This document shows, one piece after another, positions 14,225 to 27,076 of a stretch of DNA of 64,000 nucleotides. Each line of letters starts with the position of its first letter. Position 1 is the first letter of the stretch. The notes under the pieces were generated by a model, which saw only the letters and a list, made by a program, of their open reading frames with translations, ran no database searches and was not told where the DNA came from. The stretch is from positions 10,812,866-10,876,865 of the forward strand of contig NC_085875.1 of the NCBI RefSeq assembly GCF_034702125.1, in the 5' to 3' direction. Source of the stretch: Engraulis encrasicolus. Its lineage: Eukaryota > Chordata > Actinopteri > Clupeiformes > Engraulidae. The translations under genes and the position numbers were made by a program.

Positions 14225-14690
14225 TTTCATTTTTAAAGAAAATAAACTGCTTTAAAGGACGAACGGCGTCAGCATATTTTTTATTGTACACTGCAACACA
14301 ACGCAGGGCGTAGCCAGGGCAGAAGAACATTCTTATCAGGGCATTATTGCCACATGCTTTTGATCGTGAAGCATTTATATATTACCATGTCAACATGGAC
14401 CACAGTACACTTTCAAAAAAGAACTTTCAGGAGACACTGACGAAGGCAACAGCCGAAACGTTTGTCTACACTTCTGCTGCTATGTAAATAAAAAAATAAA
14501 AAAGAAGAAAAGAAGAACCCGAGTGCGATCCACTTTTTCACCTTCCAAGTTACTTATTCAACTGGAGGCGCACCACACGGAAGAGCGCGGTGTATGAACT
14601 ACTACTTCTAAAAAAGAACTTTCAAAAAGGTCATTTTTGCCCAGTATGGCAATGGGGCAGGTGCTTTAGCACCACCTCGTCCATATCTGT
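14225..14690. repeat. Duplicated noncoding segment, also at 39535-39965
   Basis: Shared landmarks in the same order: AAAATAAACTGCT, GTCAGCA, CAACACAACGCA, TTTTGATCGTGAAGCATTTA and CATTTTTG. This copy carries an extra 180-bp insertion (14430-14609) that the 39.5-kb copy lacks. Confidence 0.75.
14430..14609 (+). mobile_element. SINE-like insertion with 15-bp target duplication
   Basis: Flanked by AAAAAAGAACTTTCA at 14415-14429 and 14610-14624. The 39.5-kb copy of the surrounding segment lacks it. It has a GAAACGTTTGTCT core and an A-rich stretch, and resembles the insertion at 25245-25439. The long duplication implies target-primed retrotransposition. Confidence 0.75.
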
Positions 14691-14826
14691 GAACGCCAAT
14701 CTTCTGTGCATTTCAGTCAACTTAGTGTAAAGAATGACATTACTCATTACTAAATATAGTTCATCCTAAAAGTTCAAAGCTCCATGCACAGCTCCTAGGT
14801 GCTGATAAATGCAGGAATGTTCAATA

Positions 14827-14962
14827 CTTCAAAAGAAAGAAGCTTACCGCACACCCCTACCTGGGCGAGCCTGGTGACGCACAGAGGTGAAGTGCGTTGT
14901 TCGCTCTGGGTCAAAGAGTGTGAGGTCAGGGAGGTGTGCGGTAAACTTCTTTCTTTTGAAGT
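14827..14962. mobile_element. Short fold-back element
   Basis: The arms beginning CTTCAAAAGAAAGAAG and ending CTTCTTTCTTTTGAAG are near-perfect inverted repeats of about 30 bases around a loop of about 75 bases. Confidence 0.75.
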
Positions 14963-15596
14963 GTAGTTCATCCTAAGTTCAAATGAAACTTGGGTAATGG
15001 TTTGTCAAATAAATGAGCAAAGGAAAATGTTTATTTCTCTTGAATTTTGCAAAAAAAAAAAAAGTCCCCTAGTGCTCAAAGTTGTTACACAGGTGTTACA
15101 TTTAGCTTTATCATTGAGTACTAACTGTAAATTGGTATCAAAAACTGATGGCTTACGGATAACCCTACCCTACCTTGTCCTACGTAGGACGTGCTTGTGC
15201 TCTGTTGAGAAATGGCTTTCTTCCTGTAGCTGTGAACTAAAAACTCTGCCAAAACAAGTGACGGATGCCTTTACTCAATCACTAACATGTCACCACAGGT
15301 CAGGGCTCTGGCTACTGTTTATGTACACAACTTTCTCTTATTGGTCCAATAAAATGCTGCCTGTTACAACGATGACAGTTGGCATGTTTGAGTTACAATT
15401 CATAAGAATTCATTGATCAACGTCTATGAGTGAGAACCCCCTGTCACTCCAGTTGTGGCATCATCAACAACAAGCAAGTGACATCAAACGCCCTCACAAG
15501 AAGTTGGCCTCAACCAGTTGGATCTACGTGGCATATAGCTGGCATGTGGGGTGTAGGGGTCCAGGAGGGGAGGGGAGGGGAGGGGAGGGGAGGGTG
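14963..15596. other. Noncoding; short GGGGA repeat at the end
   Basis: No gene recognised. A (GGGGA)n run at about 15565-15593 directly abuts the large inverted element. Confidence 0.5.
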
Positions 15597-15930
15597 TGTA
15601 AGAACCCAAAACGTAATAACTGCCCATAACGTAATAACTGCCCATAACGTAATAATTTGGGCCCATTTGAAACGTAATACAACCCATAACGTAATAAGTT
15701 GCCCATAACGTAATAACACTTCCCAACCCATAACGTAATAACGTTCTGCCCATAATGTAATAAGTTATTACGTTATGGGCAGGTTATTACATTATGGGCC
15801 TTACACAAAAAAAACTTTGATAATGTAATAACGATGCCCATAACGTAATAACTGCCATTAACGTAATAATTTGGGCCCATTTGAAACGTAATAAAACCAA
15901 TAGCGTTATAAGTTGCCAATAAGGTAATAG
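15597..15930 (+). repeat. Left arm of a large inverted repeat, built of ~18-bp units
   Basis: The unit GCCCATAACGTAATAACT and variants are repeated head to tail more than ten times, with a short internal palindrome at about 15750-15800. The whole arm is inverted at 19990-20329. Outer ends are TGTAAGAACCC and GGGTTCTTACA, each next to GGGTG (15592-15596 and 20330-20334), a possible 5-bp target duplication. Confidence 0.85.
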
Positions 15931-16149
15931 TAAACTATGAACCAACCCAGCCAGACTGTGCATGAGATTCAGAAGAGGACAGCTGAAGAAGTTCAAGGCT
16001 TCTTTTCTTCCATTTTTTATAGAATGTAGCAAGGAAAATACTTTTCAGCTATTAGTTATATCCCCAAAACGCGGGGCGTAGGGGATGTAATTGTTTCGCG
16101 TGCACCGCCACTGCATTCACATCCACCGTCAGCCGCCGGCCGCCGCATT

Positions 16150-16563
16150 AGGTCCTTCGTGGCGTGTGAATGCTCTAGGATAGGGTCATGAACTGATTCG
16201 AGTTTGGAGGTCAACACTTTCAAGATGGCTGGATTCAAGATGGCCGAATTTTTGTTTGGCCCATAACTTCTGACCGGGTGGATGGATTTGTCCCAGATTT
16301 GGTGTGTGAATGCTCTAGGGTAGGTTCATGAATTGATTTGAGTTTGGAGGTCAACACTTTTACACTTTCAAGATGGCTGAATTCAAGATGGCCGATTTGT
16401 TTTAGGTCCATAACTTCTGACCAGGTGGATGGATTTGTCCCAGATTTGGTGTGTGAGTGCTGTAGGGCAGGTTCATGAACCGATTTGAATTTGGTGGTCA
16501 ACACTTTCAAGATTGCGGAATTTTCATTTGGCCCATAACTTCTGACTGGGTGGATTGATTTGC
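16150..16563. repeat. Minisatellite, about three units of 125-147 bp
   Basis: TTCAAGATGGC, CCATAACTTCTGACC and GGATTTGTCCCAGATTTGGT recur in order. The homologous GAC positions lie at 16272, 16419 and 16543. The minus-strand frame across it is the repeat, not a gene. Confidence 0.85.
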
Positions 16564-16685
16564 CCAGTAACACCTTATTTTAATGGGTCACCATTTCAGT
16601 GGATCTACCACATTAGGTACAGTGTAATAACCAGTGTAACAATATTTAACACCATGTAATACTATTGTAATACCAGTGTAACAAT

Positions 16686-18400
<1,715 letters not shown>

Positions 18401-18507
18401 GACCCGTTTCCATGCCTGTTAATACCATGTAATACCACTTACACAAAAATACATGATGTAAGTACAAAATTGGTACATGGTATTATACTGGTATTACATG
18501 GTATTAA

Positions 18508-18922
18508 AGGAACAGTCCACCCATTTTCACATATTTGCAGTATTTCCGAGCATTATTCATGAACGTGCGTATCATTTTCTTTTCAGAGTTTTCAGTACTT
18601 ACATTTATTGGATCAGAATTATTAGCATACCTTAGCATAATCACTGGAAGTGGATGGGGGCAATAGCATCAAGCCACAAGTGACCGCGGCACGGGGTTAA
18701 ATAGCTGGTTTGCACTCTGGTGAATTTTAAATTAATTTTAAAGTAGTTTATAAGTACATTTGAGGATGTTTTGTTCGCCCCCATAGACTTGCATTGCTAC
18801 ACTTAATTTGGCTATACCGGCAATGCAAACACATAGACAACAACGATACAGTATGCACATTCATGAATATTGCTTGGAAATACTGCAAATATGTGAAAAT
18901 CAAAAAAGGGTGGACTGTTGCT
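18508..18922. mobile_element. TTAA-type MITE, copy 1
   Basis: Starts AGGAACAGTCCACCC after TTAA (18504-18507) and ends GGGTGGACTGTT before a decayed TTTA. Sister copies are at 38284-38686 and 47260-47683. The inverted TTTGCAGTATTTCC / GGAAATACTGCAAA segments are shared by all three. Confidence 0.85.
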
Positions 18923-19004
18923 TTTAGTATTGTAACACTGGTTATTACACTGGACCTAATGTGGTAGATCCACTGTAATAGTGAACCATTAAAACAGGTA
19001 TTGG

Positions 19005-19662
19005 AAATCGAAAGTGACTGCATAGGCTAGTTACAATGGTAAATATGTAGCCAAGTGTTTAGCCAAGTGTTTTAAGTTAACATCAGCCAAGGTTGGTTGA
19101 CAGGTATGCTAACCATGCTAATAATATTACATTGTTAACTAACTAAATTTAATTCATTAGATTTGAAATTTAATTAGCTATTGTTGTTCTTATGCCCTGG
19201 TGGAACAGACATCTACGTAGGGGCTGTGATAATGTAGTTTAATGATGATATCAAACTACCAATTATGGTAACATTGCTTATTATATATATGTATATGTAT
19301 ACTATATATGTTTATATTGTTTCTAAACTGAATCAGGTTAGCTGATGTGATTACTATACTATCTTAAAAAATCTAATTATGGTACAAAATGAACTGATTA
19401 ACTATAAATCTAGTCTTACCTGGGTGCCAATGATGTAGGCTAATAATGTAGGTAGACAACAGATTTGGTCAACCCTCTCTTTGAGAGGAAATATTTAGTT
19501 ATTTTCAATTCAATTCTTTATTAAGGGAAAGCCCCTTGAGATGTTCCATCTCTTCTTTGAGGGGGTCCCATGGATTTAAAAAAGTAAAACAGCTAATTTT
19601 TTTTTTTTAACTATTGTTAGCCAAATAACATAATGACCTGCCAAACCTCATTATGTTATTAC
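19005..19662. other. AT-rich noncoding
   Basis: Nothing recognised apart from short T and TA runs. Confidence 0.4.
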
Positions 19663-19985
19663 CAGGGATGCGATATTGGCACCAGTGTATCGGTATCGGG
19701 TTCAGATATCAACATAATTCAAAGATCGGATCTTATCGGATTGGATTTTTCCCAAAATATCGGAATTTTCCCAGTACTGACATTGAGCCAGGTGTAACCT
19801 TATTTTGAAATCATGACACTTGCATTTTAGTTTTCAGGATGGGATACTTGGGCCTACCTCAAGTTGAAACCCATGCATATATGTGGCTTTGATATTGGAT
19901 CAGAGTAGTATCGGTATCGACAGATATTCAAATTTAGATATTGGGATCGGATTGGAAGTGAAAAATGTGTATCGGTGCATCCCTA
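19663..19985. mobile_element. hAT-like MITE (323 bp)
   Basis: Ends CAGGGATGCGATA and TATCGGTGCATCCCTA. 8-bp duplication GTTATTAC lies at 19655-19662 and 19986-19993. The last base has changed from the expected G. Confidence 0.85.
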
Positions 19986-19989
19986 GTTA

Positions 19990-20329
19990 TTACAGTACAT
20001 TATTGGTAGAGAAATATTATGTTATTGGCTTCACTACGTTTCAAATGGGCCCAAAGTATTGTGTTGATGGCAGTTATTATGTTATGGGCATCATTATTAC
20101 ATTATCAAAGTTTTTTTTAGTGTAAGGCCCATAACGTAATAACCTGCCCATAACGTAATAACTTATTACATTATGGGCAGAACATTATTACGTTATGGGT
20201 AGGGAAGTGTTATTACGTTATGGGCAAGTTATTACATTATGGGTTTTATTACGTTTCAAATGGGCCCAAATTATTACGTTATGGGCAGTTATTACGTTAT
20301 GGGCAGTTATTACGTTTTGGGTTCTTACA
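19990..20329 (-). repeat. Right arm of the large inverted repeat
   Basis: Reverse complement of 15597-15930, with the same unit order (outer TGTAAGAACCC end, GGGCCCATTTGAAACGTA landmark twice, central palindrome). Several CG to CA/TG changes distinguish the arms, as expected of old methylated DNA. Confidence 0.85.
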
Positions 20330-20468
20330 GGGTGCACAACAAACGTTTTAAGGGTGTTCAAAGGTGTGTCAGCGTGGAAGGGGTACACCATAAATCAGGG
20401 GTGCTCAACTAGAAACTGAAAAGGTCCACTCGCCAAATTTCGTATGTGTTTCCAGGGTCCAAAAAAGT

Positions 20469-21280
20469 GGTAACACTTTACTTTACGGATCGCTAATAAG
20501 GTGTTAATTTCATAGTAATTTCTCAGTAATTTCTATCTAATTTTATGGTAATAACTGCTTGTTATTAGTAACAACAGCAAAATAACCATATGGTTTTCAG
20601 TGCAATTACACTATAATTTCTCATTAATAGCAGCAAAAATAACCATACAGTTTCCAGTGCAATTATGCTGTAGTTTCTAGTTAATAGTAGGCTAATGGAA
20701 ACAGCTACTGTGTCATCATAGTAGTTAGGTGGTAGGTATGCCAGTAACTAAACGGTATCAGCCGAAGTAGTTTCATACTAATTAGGCTACATCAGGGCCG
20801 TAATGTGCAATATTTCCTCTTCCTATGTTATTGCATAGAAACGACCACCAAGCATCCTTGTATTATTTCTGCTTAATTACCTTGTAAACAATTAAGTAGT
20901 TATATGGAAATAAGATAGAATCAGGGCCGTAAAATGCATTATCACCTATTCCACTCAATTTTATGGAAATTACATATTTTCATGGCCTTAAAATGTCTTA
21001 TTTCTTATTTCCACTCAATTACTTAGTTATCATTTTTAATAGGTGATAATGCATTTTATGGCCCTTAACTAGAAACTACAGCATAATTGCACTGGAAACT
21101 GTATGGTTATTTTTGCTGTTATTAATGAGAAATTATAGTGTAATTGCACTGGAAACCATATGGTTATTTTGCTGTTATTACTAATAACAAGCAGTTATTA
21201 CCATAAAATTAGACTGAAATTACTGAGAAATTACTATGAAATTAACACCTTATTAGCGATCCGTAAAGTAAAGTGTTACC
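20469..21280. mobile_element. Long-TIR hAT-like MITE (812 bp)
   Basis: Arms of about 240 bases start GGTAACACTTTACTTTACGG and end in its inverse. Perfect 8-bp duplication AAAAAAGT at 20461-20468 and 21281-21288. No coding capacity. A fragment of the same family is at 59640-59761. Confidence 0.93.
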
Positions 21281-21288
21281 AAAAAAGT

Positions 21289-22029
21289 CGCTACGGACCG
21301 ATGCAGAAAATAGCCTCACTCGCTGGCCGCCCTGCCTCTTGCTCACTCACTGAGTTGTCATAGTGATGATACTTTTATTTGTACTAAGACTGGCTTCGCA
21401 GAAATACACCTATAGATCGCATGGCAGCGAAATCTCATGTATAATTTATACATATTAAGTACAGATGGATTTTGTCTTGGTGCGGATAACATTGCGTTTG
21501 GGTCCGCATCCGGACCTGGGTCCGCCAGTTGATCATGTCTGCCATAAATGATCTGCAATATCTACATTGAGATCTTATCGTTGGAAGTTTAACAGCTTAT
21601 CAGCACGCGTAGCCGCGGGTTGGGGGGAGGGGGGTAGATTCTAAGGGCCTGACAGCACTGATAGGGGACCCTGGAAGGATGCTGATGACAAAATTTGTCA
21701 TTTTGGGGGCCCAACATTTACATTTGAATCTTTCATGGGTCCCAACATTTATAGCGGCGCCCTTGTCAGCACCACAACAGTCTTCTCTAGACAGGCATGA
21801 TCACAACGACTCACATTCCCACTGTGATAACATATGAGATATTTAACTGCTCATCATAATCAGACACATTTCTCATTTCTCTCCAGGGAGGAGGGGCCTT
21901 ACTAATGGCACTTCACACCCAGACATACAGCTCGTTTGTCAAGAGTACAGTACACACACATATTATGTCAGGAGTCTGGCCTGGTGCTAGGGCAGCTCAA
22001 ACATTAATCTAGTAGATAGTCTCTAAGGA
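21289..22029. other. Noncoding, nothing recognised
   Basis: No gene or nameable repeat seen before the LINE begins. Confidence 0.4.
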
Positions 22030-23655
22030 GGAGAGTCTTTACTTGCTTCTTGACGGCTGCAAGAGATGTGCTTAGTCTTGCTGTTTCAGGGAGACCGTTC
22101 CACCACTTGGGTACAACAACTTGGGAGAACAGTCTTGAATGGGAGTACGTAGAATGAGCGGATGGCAGAGCCAGATGGTTTGTACTGGAGCTGGAGGAGC
22201 GCCGTTCTCTTCCAGTAACGTAAGGCTTTAGTAAGTCCTTCAGATGGGAGCGTGTCTATGTTCCCACAGCCCATTGGTCCCACCTCACTAAGATTTTTAA
22301 CATTATTTTTAGGCCTATTGGTTCTCTTAGTTTACTTGGAAATGTGGGAACATGGAGTTGTAGAGCATAGGGCTTATATTTCAATAATTTCTTAAAACTG
22401 AGGGAACATGGAGCAGCAGGAATAAGCTGGGACCATTTGGGCTGTGGGACCAATGGGCCGTGGGACCAATGGGCTGTGGGAACATAGAGCTGACCCCCTA
22501 CAGATAAGCTGGGGCCTTTCCTGCGATGGTTTTGTAGGCAAGGGTCAAGGCCTTGTGCTTAATCCGGGCAGCAATCTGTAGCCAGTGCAGTTAATAAAGG
22601 AATAACATGACTTTTCGGTTGATTGAATACCAAACGTGCCGCCGCATTCTGGACCACCTGCAGTGGCTTTAGCACATAAGCAGGCAGACCTGTCATGAGT
22701 GCGTAGCAGTAGTCAATGCGGGACAGGACCGTGGCCTGAACCAGTCGTTGTGTAGAATATTGGGTCAGCACAGGTCTGATTTTCCGTACGTTGGACATCT
22801 GAAATCGACAAGGTGGGGTAACTGAGTTGATGTAGTTGGAGCATGACAGCTCGTCGTCAATCATGTCGCAAAGGTTTTTGGCGACTTTGTTTGGGGTCAC
22901 AATGGTGGAGCACATCTTGAGGTTGATGTTGTGACTGAGTGACTATTTAGCTGGTATCCCCAGGAGCTCTGTCTTGGACAGGTTCAGCTGTAGGTGGTGG
23001 TCCTTCATCCAAGTTGACAAGTCGGTGAGGCAGGCAGAGACCGAAACCGTGCTGTCCTCTGGACGTAACGACAGGTACATCTGGGTGTCATCAGCATAGC
23101 AATGGTAGGAGAACCCAAGTGTTTGAATGACACACCCCAGGGAGGAGGTGTACATTGCAAACAGAAGGGGCCCCAGCACTGATCCTTGGGGTACGCCTGT
23201 AGACAGTTTCCCTTGCCATGACACACTGAAGGTGCGTCTAGATAGGTAGGAGTTGAACCATGAGTGGGCAACGTCAGTGATTCCTATGGCCGTGAGTATC
23301 CTCAGGAGTATCTTGTGGTTGACTGTGTCAAAGGCTGCAGACAGGTTTAGTAGGATGAGGACCGAGGATAGTCCTTCCGTTCTTCAGTTACTTCAGAGCT
23401 TCAGTTACTGAGAGTAACGCAGTTTCAGTTGAGTGTCCACTTCTGAAACCAGATTGTTTTGGGTCCAGTAATCCGATCTGGTTTAGGAAGTTGGTGACCT
23501 GCTTTGCAACTGCCCTTTCCAGTGTCTTGGATATGAAGGGAAGCAGTGAGACAGGTCGGTAGTTTTCAACTTGAGCAGGGTTCAGTGCAAGCTTCTTCAA
23601 TAGTGGTGTCACCCTTGCTTGTTTGAAGGCAGAGGGGAGAGTGCCGGAGGACTGG
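22030..23655 (-). mobile_element. L2/CR1-like LINE fragment, copy 1 (5' truncated)
   Basis: Broken minus-strand frames give reverse-transcriptase landmarks in order: ENYRPVSLLPFISKTLER and GHSTETALLSVTEAL (23400-23600), [20 protein letters not shown], catalytic YADDTQMYL, then [20 protein letters not shown] (22943-23224), and a C-terminal part to about 22030. Multiple frameshifts and a MITE at 22259-22484 make it dead. The endonuclease half is absent. Confidence 0.9.
22259..22484. mobile_element. TA-flanked MITE inside the LINE (226 bp)
   Basis: Ends TGTTCCCACAGCCCATTGGT and ACCAATGGGCTGTGGGAACA are perfect inverted repeats (25 bases), flanked by TA at 22257-22258 and 22485-22486. LINE sequence continues on both sides. 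Confidence 0.9.
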
Positions 23656-24487
23656 AGGAATGTAGAATGTTTTTAGACAGTAAATCTCATTATGCAATGA
23701 TTTCAGACCTTGGTGAGTCCATTTTTTATTTTATAGCTGAGTAATTAACCCCCGAACTCATTCATTCATTAATCACCAGCAAAATGGTGTTGTTACAATA
23801 GTAATTTATCACACACACATGCACACGCCAGATGGCCCTTGTTAAAAACCATTATAAAGGTTCGAAATGCCCAGTACACAGAAGATTAAGGGTTTATGAA
23901 TATATATATTTTTTATTTACTATTAAGCTAAAAATGAAATTGTCCTTTAAAAGCAGCACTACTGCAGTGTCTCTAAGGTCCGGGTGGTCTTCATTCTGGG
24001 TTCAGGTTTCACACCAGCATCACAGTCCAAGTTGAATCCCAAACCGTGTGGGGTGTAGTCACATCCAGGTGACCGAGGGGGGTCTCCAGTGAAGTCCGTG
24101 GCTCAATCTGGATCCAGCACACCTCGCAGCAAACAACAAGTGTTAGTCTCTGAACTGGAATTAATGCAGCACCAATATAATGTAATGGGGCACAGGAGGA
24201 CTCTTACATTCAGATTCGTAGTGGTTGGAAGCTTGGTCTGGCTCCAACCCACTCCAAATCTTTCTAGCCTCGTCAGTCTCTGGTCAACACGGTCCGGGCT
24301 ATAAGGCAGGGGGATCAGGCAGCACAGACATACGGTGAGAGGATTACACATTCAAAGGGGTTGCTCACGTTCCTTTGGCTGTGTCCGTCGTCCAGCTCAG
24401 CTTCGGTTCCGTTTGGTTCGGTTCAGTTCGGTTCGTTCTTTCGGTCGGTCGGTCGGTCCGTTCCTTCACCGTCGTCGTCTCTACTCT
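23656..24487. other. Start of receptor duplication block A, then unique DNA
   Basis: Bases 23656-23830 (GGAATGTAGAATG, TAATTAACCCCC, GTGTTGTTACAA) match 43510-43580 plus 44270-44360 upstream of receptor gene 3. The rest holds no recognised gene. The arginine/serine-rich frames at 24335-24560 follow a GGTCGGTCG-like run. Confidence 0.6.
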
Positions 24488-24617
24488 CCTGGGGTGAGTT
24501 TCTCAAAAGGGAAGTTGTTAGCCTGTTAGCAACTTCGGTAGTTGCCAATGGGAAAATGCATTGAAAGCAACGAAGTAGCTAATGTAGTAAGCAACTTTGG
24601 TTTCGAGAAATTCACCC
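24488..24617. mobile_element. Short fold-back MITE
   Basis: Ends CTGGGGTGAGTTTCTC and GAGAAATTCACCCCAG are inverted, and the inner GTTAGCAACTT / AAGCAACTTTGG parts extend the hairpin. Confidence 0.75.
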
Positions 24618-24926
24618 CAGGTTTGCTGCTGCCTCCAGTCCGATCCCCCCGCCAAATGCCAGGAGCCTCTAAAACCATGCCTCTTTATAACCCTCCCTAT
24701 GATCATTTCAGCGCACCGATTGGCTAGACAATAATTGTTCAGGCAGCTGTCCATCTCAAAGCAATTAAAAAGTCAATTTGGTGCACATGGTAAAACACAG
24801 CAAACAATTAAGTGAACACAGCAAACCAAGTAAAACATGCACTATAAAACCCCTGCACATCTAAAACACACTATATTTAAGCACAGCAAACAAATAAAAA
24901 AAAGTTAAAATCACCACTTTCTGACA

Positions 24927-25049
<123 letters not shown>

Positions 25050-25111
25050 ACCAGCAAAAAGGTGAGAAACCATTGCAACACCCACACAGTTGTGTCACAA
25101 TTTTGTTTCAG

Positions 25112-25235
25112 TAAACGTAACTGAGAGTATTAAAACGACTGCTGACAGCCTCGCTTTGCAGAACGGAGAAGAGATTCATATCCACTGAACCACAGAACGG
25201 AGATTCATATCCAGTCAGAAGTTATCCAATTCAAT
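25112..25235 (+). other. 5'UTR exon of receptor gene 1
   Basis: Bounded by TTTGTTTCAG and GTGAGT, and homologous to exons at 44434-44534 and 51867-51964 upstream of genes 3 and 4. It has an internal tandem duplication: CAGAACGGAG plus ATTCATATCCA occurs twice, which the others do not have. It could be a first or an internal noncoding exon. The base before the donor is T here, G in the other copies. Confidence 0.65.
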
Positions 25236-25244
25236 GTGAGTTTT

Positions 25245-25439
25245 ATCACGTAGCAAAGAGAGATATCCTCTGCACTCCTGCACTTCACAATCTGGTGCGT
25301 CTCGGGAAAGGACTTGGTAATGCAGGGGTCACCGGAGCACGTTGAAGAAGACGTGAGAATGTTGAAACGTTAGTCTTGGCGCTTGCCCAATAAAACAAGT
25401 TATTTTCCACATCTGAAGATGCTCCGGTGATTCCTTTCT
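25245..25439 (+). mobile_element. SINE-like insertion that duplicated a splice donor
   Basis: Flanked by the 15-bp direct repeat TTCAATGTGAGTTTT at 25230-25244 and 25440-25454. In genes 3 and 4 the same place reads through without interruption. Contains a GAAACGTTAGTCTTGGC core and CAATAAAAC. The duplication includes the GTGAGT donor. Confidence 0.8.
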
Positions 25440-25734
25440 TTCAATGTGAGTTTTCTATGTTATGTACCATTTCATATCAGCATAGCCTTATGACAAATAA
25501 CAAGAGAAAAGACGAGCTCTTTTGACAACACACCATCAAGCTACTTTTTCAGGGATTCATTTTGTTGTAGGGCTCTGTTCTGGGCATCTTGTTTTAATAA
25601 TCTTTTCTCAATCTGTTGAAGCACATGGATGATTATATATTATTATTGTTGTTATTGTTATTACTATTATCATTATCAGCCTATTCTTACAGTTCATCAA
25701 CTAACATCTGTTGGTTTTCTTTACACAGATCATC

Positions 25735-26775
25735 ATGGGAGAAAATGAAACATTTAAAAATGAGACACTTGAAATGGACGGACACTCCAATGATTCTCCT
25801 AAATATTATGATTTTGGAGATTACACTCCACCGCCGCCACCTGCCTGGACCTGCGATGCCCTGTGTGTCTTCATCATTCTATCAAGCACCATCATCTTCG
25901 TTCTGGGCGTTCTGGGAAACGGCCTCGTCATCTGGATCATTGGTGTGAAGACAAAGCGCTCGGTCAACTCCTCGTGGTACTTAAGCCTGGCAGTATCTGA
26001 CTTCTTGCTCTGCATCACTGTGCCATTCAACTGTGTGTACATGACAACCGGAGAGTGGCACGTCGGACGTTTTATGTGCAAGTTCATTAGTGTGGTCATG
26101 CCTCTGAACATTTTCGGCAGCGTATTTCTTCTGGTCATTGTTAGCATGGACCGCTGCATATGCGTTGTCTTTCCTGTGTGGTCTCAGAACCACCGCACGG
26201 TTAGAGGTTCCTCAGTCGTCATTGCTGCAGCCTGGATTCTCTCCGCAGCACTCTCCCTCCCCACCCTGTTGTTCTATGGCATTCATGACAGATACGGCAC
26301 GACTCTTTGTGGTTTCAATAGCACTGAGGCACTCATGTCAATGGGGACATTGGTCGTGATGGGTTTTGTATTTGGGCTTGCCCTCCCTTTGGTGGTTATA
26401 GTAGTTTGCTATGCCATCATTACGCAGAAGCTAAGAGTCAATCGCATGACTAAATCATCCAAACCATTTCGACTCATGACAGCTGTTATAATCACATTTG
26501 TCATCTGCTGGGCACCTTATCAGATCTTCAGACTCCTGAGCATTAACAAGGTTTCCAATATTAAAACAGGGATTCAAATCTCCACCATGCTGGCCTATGC
26601 CAATAGCTTCATCAACCCAGTGTTGTACTCCTTCATGGGTCAAGACTTCAGAAATAGATGCATTAGCTCCATTTGTGCAAGGATGGAAAATGCCTTACAT
26701 CAGGAAGACCAGTCTACAAAAGCAATCCCTATGTCTATATCGGCAAAAGTTCAAACAGACTCTAATGAGTCCTGA
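25735..26775 (+). CDS. Chemokine-like receptor 1-like GPCR, gene 1
   Basis: Predicted 346-residue class A receptor on the cell surface, likely for a chemoattractant ligand. Start chosen at 25735, six bases after the acceptor at 25727-25728 (ACAG); the ATG at 25711 would lie in the intron. Seven membrane segments at about 43-69, 79-101, 112-138, 158-180, 202-228, 246-268 and 278-300. Motifs: GN in TM1, LAVSD in TM2, C115-C192 disulfide pair, DRC in place of DRY at 139-141, PVWSQNHR in loop 2, CWAPY in TM6, NPVLY in TM7. N-glycosylation sites at N4, N9, N19 and N195. A proline run (PPPPPAW) precedes TM1. PVWSQNHR and MGQDF are typical of CMKLR1 and formyl-peptide receptors; ligand unknown. First of four tandem paralogues. 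C-terminal tail nearly identical to gene 2. Confidence 0.93.
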   Translation: MGENETFKNETLEMDGHSNDSPKYYDFGDYTPPPPPAWTCDALCVFIILSSTIIFVLGVLGNGLVIWIIGVKTKRSVNSSWYLSLAVSDFLLCITVPFNCVYMTTGEWHVGRFMCKFISVVMPLNIFGSVFLLVIVSMDRCICVVFPVWSQNHRTVRGSSVVIAAAWILSAALSLPTLLFYGIHDRYGTTLCGFNSTEALMSMGTLVVMGFVFGLALPLVVIVVCYAIITQKLRVNRMTKSSKPFRLMTAVIITFVICWAPYQIFRLLSINKVSNIKTGIQISTMLAYANSFINPVLYSFMGQDFRNRCISSICARMENALHQEDQSTKAIPMSISAKVQTDSNES

Positions 26776-27021
26776 CAGTTTAATTTGATTGTATTTCATT
26801 TAACCTTTAATTACCAGTCACATCAAGACAGCAGTCTTGCTTGCAAGTGAGCCCTGGCCAAGAGATCATAGGTTTAGCTGGACATACAATGACCAAAGCA
26901 TAGCCATTCAAAGGGACTGATGGGCTGAGTTGGCTGAGAACGTTCATTACATATTTATTATACATGTACTGTAGCCTACATATTTATAAAAATGCATATA
27001 TACACATAAATATAGAAGGGG

Positions 27022-27076
<55 letters not shown>

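Noticed and set aside
15597..15930. A CRISPR array
   Set aside because: Units of about 18 bases are contiguous and have no unique spacers; the context is a fish nuclear genome.
24335..24564. Arginine/serine-rich frame
   Set aside because: Derived from GGTCGGTCG-type simple sequence and a fold-back MITE.
25711..25734. Upstream in-frame ATG for gene 1
   Set aside because: It precedes the splice acceptor at 25727-25728, so it lies in the intron; the paralogues start at the equivalent of 25735. The same applies to 52322 in gene 4.
25821..26193. Minus-strand frames opposite receptor gene 1 (likewise opposite genes 2-4)
   Set aside because: Shadows of the conserved receptor coding sequence; the same shadows recur opposite all paralogues.
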